Of a DNA stretch of 64,000 bases, positions 55,601 to 64,000 are shown piece by piece. The position numbers and the translations under genes are program-made. Below the pieces are notes generated by a model that did not search any database, was not told where the DNA came from, and saw nothing but the letters and a program-made list of their open reading frames with translations. How positions within the stretch are numbered: position 1 is the first letter of the stretch; the number at the start of each line of letters is the position of its first letter. The DNA comes from Evernia prunastri (taxonomy: Eukaryota > Ascomycota > Lecanoromycetes > Lecanorales > Parmeliaceae). The stretch is taken from the NCBI GenBank assembly GCA_003184365.1, contig NKYR01000046.1, positions 186,001 through 250,000 of the forward strand, read 5' to 3'.

Positions 55601-56379
55601 TAGGGGCTGGGGGTGGTGGCGGATTGGACGGAAACCATTCCATGCATTGATTGACGAAGGAGTAGGAATTGTCGAGGCATTTACATGGTCTGCATTGAGA
55701 CGAAAGCGCTTCATTGTCTATGTTTGATTGTTTGGCGCTCTGGTGTCTACACACTTCGAACATGTGCCTGTTGCATAATATTGGTATTGCAAAACGGACT
55801 TGCCCAGGTCTCTTTTGATCGATCGTGGTCCTGGGAGGTTTGTCTTTTGCAGATTTGACAATGCAAAAGTTGGAAAAGAATTGAAGGACTTCGTACATAC
55901 CACCAACTGTTACCCTTGTATAATCTTGTACTTTGAACTTGCGAGACCAGAGTTCCCAACAGTCCATTGATACGAGATGTACGTGTAATGGTACCTGGAA
56001 CGAAAGGGAGGAAGCCCAGACGATGGTCAAACGCTTTAACCGCGAAACACTGTTGCATACTTATTACTTACTTTGAGTAAAGTAGAGAAATCATGTATTC
56101 TATAAGCGACGAGCCGACGGCACACCACTTCCTTTTTAAGCTTAAACCGGGTCTATACCATTCGTTCCATTTCCCGAGCATGAAACTCAATACCCGCATA
56201 GGCGCTTTTTTCGGTCGTTTTGTCGACTTTGTCCTTACCCCCTTCCCTCCGAGCTCGTCCGGTTTTTGGTGAGATTTCGATCAGTTATTGGAACGAGGGT
56301 GTTTTGGAGCATGGGGTGAGGGTTTGTTCTGCCTAATATGTGGTGGTTTTTAGCGGTTTTTGGTTGGGATGGAGTGGGT

Positions 56380-56470
56380 TTGGGAGGGGAGAGGGGAGAG
56401 GGGAGGGGAGCGGGGAGGGATGACTGGATGGATGGGATTGGAAAGGATTGGAAGGGATTGGAATAAGCCG
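56380..56470 (+). repeat. G/A-rich imperfect tandem tract
   Basis: Repeats of ggggagagg/ggggagcgg and then ggattggaa-type units give a strongly purine-rich plus strand. Several runs of four or more G lie within 40 bases, so G-quadruplex formation is possible. It lies about 450 bases upstream of the candidate ORF at 56897. Confidence 0.6.
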
Positions 56471-56896
56471 GCTAGGGTTGTCAGGGTGGTAAGGTAGACA
56501 GGGAGGGGGTTGAGGGTGGTATATCTCATTGTCTATGCGTCCGCTGCTGCTGGGGTATCTGATCTTGTTCTGGTGTTTTCAGCTCGTTATATTTGATAAG
56601 ATTCTCCGTGTTAACAATGGAGCCAGCGACTTTCAAGAATTCCCCGTCGGTGTCTCGACCTGTACACGATATGAACGGCAGCCAAATCTCCACTTTACCA
56701 TGCACGTTTTCTCACTCCTCTCCCTCTTCCTATTCCTCTTCCTCTTCCCTCTCCTCCATAACCCCATTGACAACCGCGCGTGCCCAATTGGGAAGCAGCG
56801 GATCGATCCCGTTGAAACGCCTCCTTTAAACCAACTTGGACCATCTATCCATCCAACATCCGTAACCGCGCTAAACCCTCTGAACAAATAGAGACC

Positions 56897-57100
56897 ATGA
56901 GATGTACCTCGACGGCCTTACACTCCACCTTTATCGCCGCAGTATCCATCCTCGCCTCCTGTCCCGTCTCCGCCTTAACGAATTCCCCAGCACCGCGCTC
57001 CTCGCTCAGCGTGCTGGGCTTCAATGGTGACTTGTCATGTCAATGCCAAGACGACGACCTGATTCGAATAATCGGGAATCTGTCCTCCTCACTCTGCTAG
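56897..57100 (+). CDS. Candidate small secreted protein, 67 aa
   Basis: An ATG-initiated single frame reads MRCTSTALHSTFIAAVSILASCPVSALT, a plausible signal peptide (Arg near the N-terminus, hydrophobic core, VSA-like cleavage site). Then it has a short mature part with two Cys near SCQCQDDD and a terminal Cys. No family recognised. A chance ORF of this length is quite possible. The context sits in a gene-poor stretch and there is no splice or promoter support. Listed as a candidate only. Confidence 0.28.
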   Translation: MRCTSTALHSTFIAAVSILASCPVSALTNSPAPRSSLSVLGFNGDLSCQCQDDDLIRIIGNLSSSLC

Positions 57101-60100
57101 TGCGTGTGCGGGCTAGGGAGCGAGGCTAAGGGTGGGAACGCTGGAAGAGCCGGGAGGGGCAGGCGGATGTTTGGGGGAGGGATAGTGGTGCTGCTAGTAT
57201 TCCTTCTGATGAGTCGAACGAAGTAGTTACGCCCCAGGTAGCCGGTTAAGCATGGAGTGAGTGGGTCGATGACTAGGGTGGTGAGGAGTGCTTTGGGGGG
57301 TTTGCCTTCTCCAGCTTTTCATCGTTCTGTTTCAGCGTCGCTAAATCGAGTGCAATCATTGGCTGGTCGCACTGTTTGAGAGCAGTGATGAACGCTTCAA
57401 CGCCGCTTTGAGTTGACGTTACGAAATATACTGGGCTGTTGAAAGATCCCGCACTGACGGTTATCAGCAGGTGGCTACCAGTGGCTGCGACTTCACCAAC
57501 AACGATAACGCGTGTGGCGGTGATACAACAGCTTGGAGCGCACCTGGGTTCGAAAAGACGAGGAAGTTTTGCGCTGTAGTCGACTCAGGAGGAACGGTTG
57601 GTGTGGTTGCTGGACTATTGTAGGAGTGCACAAAAGGAGAGGAGAATGCGGATTGGTTTGTTTCTTTATGAACGCGGATCCTGGCCAGTATTGTCAGCAC
57701 AGGTCTCAAATTAGTGCAGAATCTTGCACTATTCTAGGTTCTGATGAAGCTTACCTAGGAGAAGTATTGAAAGTGGTCGCTTCCTGTATCCCAGCCGAGT
57801 TCCCCGTTGGCCAAAGACCTGAGAATATTAGCTTGTGGTCGATGACTGTGCCCGCCAATCTCTATGGGGTCTAGGACCTTACGACCAATTACAGGTAGAC
57901 CTGGATGAGCAAGCGAAGTCATATCGACATCCACGGCAGAAACAGCCAAGGTTCGAAAAAGGTAGCAAGGCGCGAGCACGTCTCTGCTCATCTGAGTGAC
58001 TGTTCGAAAAGTTTTACGCGTGGAGTGAAAGAGATACGGCTCGATGAGGGACGACAGAGGATAAGTTTCCTATGTGCCACGGCGAATGTGCACCGAAAGT
58101 CTCTTCGATAAGACCACGGATCTTGGAGGAGAACAAGGAGTTGTATGTTTCCTAGATGTGCCAGCCGGATGAATTACATTGTTTGCTTGCTGAAAAGTCT
58201 GCCCAACTTTGGTTGTCTTGTACGGCGTGTCGAAGATGCTTGAAGACCCGCTTGAGGTCGAGGCTGCTGCGAAAGTGGTGCCCGTGTAAACGTATGTTCC
58301 AAGTTTCCATACTCAATGAGATTGAGAAGTTGACTGTTCCTCCTTCTTCAGCCACGACTGGATCTTTTTGCTAATTATGGTACCTTGGCGTTCTACTTGT
58401 GTTTCCTTCTATAATCGACGCCAGCCTTTATTCAGTCTCTCTGCTTCACGGGCTGTATGCGAGTGCTCCGAAGATAAAGACCTGGATCCTGATATGTCTG
58501 ACTCGTATTCACAAAGGGCTTAGCAGGGATACTCGAAAGCGGCTCTCGTATTACTCGCATATACATTAAAAAATGCAAGGCGCGCTTGCGGATCTCCTTT
58601 TCCGTTCCCCCTTCCGACTCATTCGTACCTAGTAGATGTTCGACTCGTGTGCAATGGCTGTACCACGTCGTCGATTGAACAGGTACTGCTGTTTCCGCTC
58701 ATTGAAGAATTGAGGAGGCAAAACGTCCGTTTCCATCTTGTCAACTTCTTAGAGGACATACTGTCTTAGACATCTGACCTGGTGTGCCAAAAAATGACAA
58801 GGTCGGCAGCCTGTTTTGTGAAAAGATGAGCAGGGCGTAGCACCACTGAGCACTGAGATTCTGCGGCAGTCATCCTCATAGAGCCCTATTGAAACCAACT
58901 GTGCGCTCGGCAAGTCCTTTTCTGCAGGTGGCCCTTTTTGGATCACTAAGGGCACCGATGACTGGCTCGTTGCACACTCGAACACGATCGACGGCTGTCG
59001 CGTTGTAACCCCCTTGTCCACTCCCGGTACGCGAGGATCGTTTCTATTTTGAGCTGACGGTACAAGGGGTTCCGAACAGTAAATGATACTGCTGCTGGTG
59101 ATCTGCAAAACCCCAACCCCCCTGCATGATCTTAGCCTTTGCCATCTGACTGGTGCTTGGTCTATGAGCCTTTATTCCAGAAGCGGCGAGCAGCTGGAGA
59201 CCGGTGCAACCACCGGACCCGATGGAATGCGAACAGATCATTTAGGAGGAAGCTAGGCATTCTGGACGGACATGGTCAAGTCTTGCAGTTATAGCGATCC
59301 GGTGTACGTTCTATTTCTGCAACGACACCATCTGCGCGATATATCTTGCCTTGATGCATCTCTGCTTGTTAGTCTCGAGATCCAGCGTATGGTGATATCA
59401 GAAATCAAAGCAAATCTGTTCAAATGACACCGATGCAGCTCCGGTCATGTCTACCCGTCTGTGTTGTAATAATTCCAACCAAGCTCTCAGCTTCCCCTCA
59501 AGCATTTGTGGATCGATTTCCGACTTCTCTCACGCGGGGGATCGAGGACTTTAGGACTTGGGTGCAGCAAGTCTTTACAACTTGTCCCATTCATTAGTTG
59601 CGCAAAGTTTTGGACAGTATCCCTGTACATTTTGGAGCACGTATAAATACTAGTTTACTGTGCGTGGCGCCGTTAATCTGCAAGCACACGCGTACACCTG
59701 CGAGAATGGCAGGGCCAAACCACCCCGAATCTAAAACTAGGGGTGCATATGCAAAAGCGATGGATCATATCCGATTGCTTGATTGCTCTGTTCAATTTGA
59801 CCCAGGTCGTTCGAATTCTAGAATAACCAGGGAACCAAGAGGCTCGATCCGATCTAGTTGCATACGACATGTGCCATCAAAGTCTTCTTCACTCTCAGAA
59901 CTAAAGCATAATGTCGTGCATGGTCGCGCTTGGTTTTACTGCAAACAGGAAAGCATTGCGAGAAGAATCGATCTTGCAGCGGATGCGCATCGTGAGCGTT
60001 GCTGACTAGAAAGAAAGCTGACGTTGTAGGTCTCTTTTGCGATCAGTTATTACCGACGCATCCCTTCCGTAGAAGAATCCATCATGTCGGTCTTTAGGAG

Positions 60101-60541
60101 CCAAGACGTAATGAGACTTCCTCGCCTGAAGCAGTGACACCTTTCTTATCAAGTTATTGCCTCTTAGCATGGCTGTTGAAGTTTCGAGTAGTTAAAAGCC
60201 CTATCTGCCAAGATCAGTTGTTTTTTTTTACAGAAGACTGCGTACAGATACAAGGCTCGATGTCCTATGTTGACGTCTTTCCTCCTAACCGATTAAATTC
60301 GAGCCCCCATTAAGAGAAAGACATTAACGCCAATATCGCCCAATACATTTATGCACAAAAGTGGGAAATAACATTCCATTTGGGCCTCTTGCATCAAGGC
60401 TCAAGTCAAAGACTGCTCGTGGGTGCACCCCCAACGCTAATGACACACACTTATCGAATTGGACCAACGCTTGAAGTCAGCACAATCTCTTAGGTGTATT
60501 CGCGGTGTCCGTAATGCTAAGCGCTCTATAAAGACCATCTT

Positions 60542-62267
60542 CTATGTAAAGGCAGTAAGCCTGTTGGCAAGGTAATGATCCTCGAACTTGATGATCCCAG
60601 AGCCCTCATGGTGCATGGATTCACAGCTGCTATCAAAGGGCTGGCCAAAGAGGGGTAGATCTTGTCCGTCGAAAACTGTCCCATTTTGTTGGGTCTCTGG
60701 ATTCTCCGTCATGCCCTCGTAATCATAGATACCAGTTTCCGGAAAAGATGGTTGTGTAGAAGACAAAGGAGGCGTCAAGTAGTATGGCAGGCGACCTGTA
60801 GCGTTCCAGTCTGGGTGGGGAGAAGCCTGGTGGAGAGACTCATCCGAAAGAGCATTGAAGGTAGAGTTAGGATCGCTTCCCTGATAGCTGGCGTATCTGC
60901 TGTCATGGTCAAGTAACGCAGACCTTCGCATTTTGGCAGACTTCCTAGCGGCTCTCCCTCCTTTCCTCCCTGATCGTTGCCTCTTAGGATCCGCATGATC
61001 GACGTTGTCGCTTCTTTTGCTAACCGTCTTCTGGCGGTATCTTGTAGTGGATTCAATGCCCGCACCAACAGCCGAGGGTTCCAGGACCCAAATGAAGCCT
61101 TTCTTTGCTTTGTTGGAGGGATCAACATGGGGAACTTTTCTGAAGGCCTGTTCCTATGTCAGTCTCCCTGAATGGTAACTTGTTGCGATTTGCGAAACAT
61201 ACCCCGTTCATTGACAGGTTGTGTCTGACACTATTCTGCCATCCTTTGAAGGCTGGATCTCTTGCTTTGTCGGTATTCTGTGCTATCCACTCATAGATGT
61301 CCTTTAGCACCATCTGGTGCTCGGGGGCATCCATCAACGCTCGATAAATCAGCTTGGCATATGGAGGCTCGCCTTGCTTGCCCTCGCTTTCGCTCTCGCT
61401 GTCTAGTGGGGCAGACCGTTCCGTACGCCGGGGGGGCCGATGCAACTTGGGCTGAGTCTTTGCGCGCAAGTCTGCAGAGGTTGCATAAAACGATGGACTA
61501 AAAGAAGGTGCAGTATCGTAGGCATGATGCGGTAGGTTGTATCTGGACCTAGCACTTGTTTCCTCAAAAGCGCTAGGAGTCGAGAAGTCCATCCAGTGCG
61601 GTAATTGGCTTTGATGGCTTGATGTGGGTAGAACAGGAGGTTGAATTGCTAGATTTGATTGAACGGATGGGGTCAGCTCTTGGTCCGTTTCAAAGGAACT
61701 GTTGTTGAATGAAGACGACAATGACGAGAACGGCGTTGGCAGCTGTTGTTGAGATCGAATGCTCCACTTGTCCCCTCCGTTGGTTTGATTCTCAACATCC
61801 CTGAAACAACCCTGCGATTGGATAGCAGAGCTTGGCTCCGTCCGATAGCCAAAGAACTGTTGGCCAAAGGCGGCTGATTGTTCCGATTTTGGCCATATAA
61901 ATGGTGGTTCCGGACTGGTGTAAGCTTGACTGGCAAAGTGGTGCGATGCATCATGACTGTGTTCTGAGAGCGCTGAAGGTCGGTTGAGGAGTAATGCGGG
62001 CATGATGGTTTGTGGACCGCTATCAGTCATCGGAGATTCGCGGGGAGTCAAAGGGTTGTCAGGGTTGAGGTCATTTGTGTTGTTTGACATATCGGGGGAC
62101 TGGAAGTGACGATGGATTGATCTGTGTAGTAACATTGCTAGATCAGTTTCCCAAGGCACAGAGATGAAAGTGTCCCTCTTTGTCCGATTTTGAACAATGG
62201 CGATGTCAGTGCAACAGTCTATCAATTGGCGGGAAAAGAAGAGATGTGGGTGAAGCTTGAGTGACAT
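60542..62267 (-). CDS. Forkhead transcription factor
   Basis: A nuclear DNA-binding regulator with a forkhead (winged-helix) domain. Two exons, joined between 61200 and 61140 (MNG|AFRKV; gtatgt donor, aacag acceptor). The domain is PPYAKLIYRALMDAPEHQMVLKDIYEWIAQNTDKARDP-AFKGWQNSVRHNLSMNGAFRKV, with the recognition helix WQNSVRHNLS. It continues to GFIWVLEPSAV. A basic stretch (KRSDNVDHADPKRQRSGRKGGRAARKSAKMRR) follows and may hold a nuclear signal. The flanks are Ser/Gln/Pro-rich. The start is uncertain: 62267 gives the longest frame, but MSNNTNDLNPDN at 62090 is more typical, and the first residues of the long form look non-conserved. Confidence 0.88.
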
Positions 62268-63343
62268 AGCTTGTGAAGCGTGACAGCAGTAATTTCATTG
62301 ACTGTTAGCCTAACCTTCAACCTTTGTTACACGGAAGCCAACTCATAAACCCGAGCTGGCCTGCACACCCCTGTGGTATGCTGCAAGCAAACAAGCATGG
62401 GATGGTTAGACCGTTAGAGAAACTGTGAATACCCTCTGGGTCCGCCGCACATCAACCGGCTTCCGGCATCACGTTGCCCAAGATGAGCCGATTTTACGGA
62501 GATGTGCCCTAGCACGATCGTCCAATTGCGGAGCTTCGCCAGCATAAAGCTAGCTTGTGCATTTCGTGGGGAGCGAATTTTGAGATACTGATGGCGGAAG
62601 ATTGCCTTCGTTTGTAAAGGTACAGAAAACTCTCTAAGGTGCTTATTGGATAGCACGGGTAGTTGCAGACAGGCAGATTCATCGGCAAATAAGCCCTGAT
62701 GCGTACACACTGTGTTATTGTTGCCAAGGCTCTAGAATATCCAGAGAATACCCAGAAAACCTAGGCACATGATCGTTGATTGGGCTCCGACATGAGAGAA
62801 AACTGGGAACCCGAAACTGCACTGAGCCTTCGGACGCCGCCATACCTCTGCAGAGAGGTCATTCATCCCAGGTCGTTACGAAAAGCATAAGAAAAGCTCA
62901 TGCATTGTTATCTTAGAGCCGCAATTGTTGAGATTTTAAGTGCATAAGAGCGCCAGGTTTGAATTAGTGCCCAGCGCCGAATGCGTTCATCGGCAGGTTT
63001 TATATAAGCTCTTAACAATCTAACGGCCAGCAAAATTGTGTCCAAAGCTGAGTGATTGAATCAAGGTACGTGCTTATGATAATGTACGTGACCAAAGAAA
63101 AGAGACGGTCATGCCACTCATTTTGTTGCACATTTCCTATGGATATTGAAGCCATAGGCGACCAAGGTGTTTGTTGCGAATGTGCAATCTAGTTGACACA
63201 CAATCTTAAAAGTACTGTGATCATGAAATCTCTGAGATTGGAGCTGCGTGCGAGCCACAGCAAATGGGAAGACTTGTTCGAGAAGGCAAGGGAACAGCAC
63301 GCCTTCTGGGATGCATTTCTCAGACTCTAAGAAATCTAAGGTT
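62268..63343. other. Spacer between forkhead gene and cactin
   Basis: Upstream region of the forkhead gene and 3' flank of cactin, both on the minus strand. No coding or repeat signal supported. Confidence 0.4.
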
Positions 63344-64000
63344 CTACTTGCGATAATAGACCTGCAACGAAGACATTAGGGCTTGTGGGCACAGATGGCG
63401 AGGGTGGCTTACCTTTTTGAACTGAAAGTGGAGTTGTAGGATGCCCTGTTAACGAAGGTCAGACTTTGCTCTGAAAATTGGGAAGGAGATGGTTGGAAGA
63501 TGGTAGAGTTTTTCAATGGAATTTGATGGCGAATGAGAGGACTCACCTTGTCGAAACTGCTTCGAAAGCCGCGCTCTCTCTTGGCACTATAGTCCCATTC
63601 TTTGTCTACGATTCGAAACGCGAGATCTTCGTATGGAGGACCACTAATGAACCTAATAAGGCACGTATCCTCCTCACCCGCTGGCGCAAATGACTCTCCC
63701 CTCTTTCGTCCATTCTCACGCTCAATGCGATATGTTGGAGCTTTCCCCTTGTCGATAAGATCCGGGTAGAAGACATTAAACTTGTAGCCCTGGACAACCT
63801 TAGGTGGCGGATTGTCATGATCGTAGTGGGTCTGGTTGTACTTGTTCCATTCATAGCCCATCTGAACACGATTGAAATAGCGAGGCTTTCGTGGGCGATA
63901 TTTGCTAGCCCACTGAGGTTTGGAAGATGAAGACAAGTCTTCCTCGCCAGCAAAAATCTCTTCATCTTCTTGAACACCTCTAGCGACTTCTCTTTCGTAC
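63344..64000 (-). CDS. Cactin splicing cofactor, C-terminal part
   Basis: Cactin is a conserved nuclear protein associated with the spliceosome. The gene enters from the right edge, so only the C-terminal part is seen. From the edge, an acidic stretch (EDEEIFAGEEDLSSSSKPQWASK) leads to the cactin signature: YRPRKPRYFNRVQMGYEWNKYNQTHYDHDNPPPKVVQGYKFNVFYPDL, then TCLIRFISGPPYEDLAFRIVDKEWDYSAKRERGFRSSFDK | GILQLHFQFKK | VYYRK-stop at 63344. Two introns near the end have good borders (gtgagt... and gtaagc...). The family is certain. The N-terminal half is outside the window. Confidence 0.93.

Larger units (their letters stand above)
55601..60541. other. 4.9-kb gene-poor stretch
   Basis: No gene of recognised family. 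It starts with the IQGAP 3' flank and ends with the forkhead 3' flank. It has purine-rich tracts (56340-56470), one possible small secreted protein (56897-57100), and an isolated Cys-containing open frame (57471-57623). Other ORFs up to about 135 codons (59598-60005 + and 58749-59108 -) show no motifs and could be chance. Confidence 0.4.

Noticed and set aside
59598..60005. A 135-codon plus-strand frame in the gene-poor stretch
   Set aside because: No motif, no splice partner, irregular composition. Most likely chance.
1..64000. tRNA genes, CRISPR arrays and complete transposons
   Set aside because: I looked for tRNA B-box-like strings, regular spaced repeats and transposase/reverse-transcriptase motifs and saw none that held up. 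A tRNAscan and repeat search would be needed to be sure.

Overview
This is a nuclear contig from a filamentous ascomycete (Pezizomycotina). The genes carry short introns (about 45-80 bases) with GT-AG borders and CTAAC-like branch sites, and UTRs and spacers are compact. The protein families also fit: INO80 subunit Ies4, F-box/TPR Dia2/Pof3, a class III-type GH18 chitinase, a fungal Zn2Cys6 factor and indoleamine dioxygenase. A Leotiomycete is my best guess from the look of the proteins, but this is an impression and not a measurement. No tRNA, rRNA, CRISPR array or intact transposon was recognised.

Layout. 1-8.1 kb: the 3' end of a Rho GEF (+), an Rtc3/SBDS-like small protein (+), two uncharacterised conserved proteins (+), then the meiotic recombinase dmc1 (-). 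8.8-13.7 kb: a seven-zinc-knuckle Gis2/Byr3 protein (-), UDP-GlcNAc pyrophosphorylase (-) and a PPIL4/Cyp6-type RRM protein (-) that appears to have no cyclophilin domain. 13.7-16.3 kb is gene-poor. 16.3-20.7 kb: a Zn2Cys6 factor (+), ribosomal protein eS24 (-) and an Efm3-type lysine methyltransferase (+). 20.9-23.2 kb: three tandem F-box/Cys-rich paralogues (-), each carrying a disabling change. 24.1-27.5 kb: a Nudix hydrolase (+) and a CTNNBL1-like spliceosome-associated protein (-). 28.3-31 kb: a small accessory island with an unlisted putative small secreted protein (-) and an aminoglycoside-phosphotransferase-like pseudogene whose two halves lie on opposite strands. 31.1-38.7 kb: Dia2/Pof3 (+), indoleamine 2,3-dioxygenase (-), a 2-kb spacer and a GH18 chitinase (-). 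40.7-55.6 kb: Ies4 (+), RanBPM/Gid1 (+), an MFS transporter (+), IMP dehydrogenase (-) and IQGAP (+). 55.6-60.5 kb is gene-poor. 60.5-64 kb: a forkhead factor (-) and the 3' part of cactin (-), which runs off the window.

Most intact genes are housekeeping functions: nucleotide, amino-sugar and NAD metabolism, splicing, translation, chromatin, protein turnover and cytokinesis. They form no obvious pathway cluster and no secondary-metabolite cluster. The unusual content is in the gaps between them: decaying F-box and kinase genes, possible small secreted proteins, and one spliceosomal protein that seems to have lost its enzymatic domain. I found no clear new multi-gene system. Exon borders were worked out by eye from splice signals and family homology, so small errors are possible.
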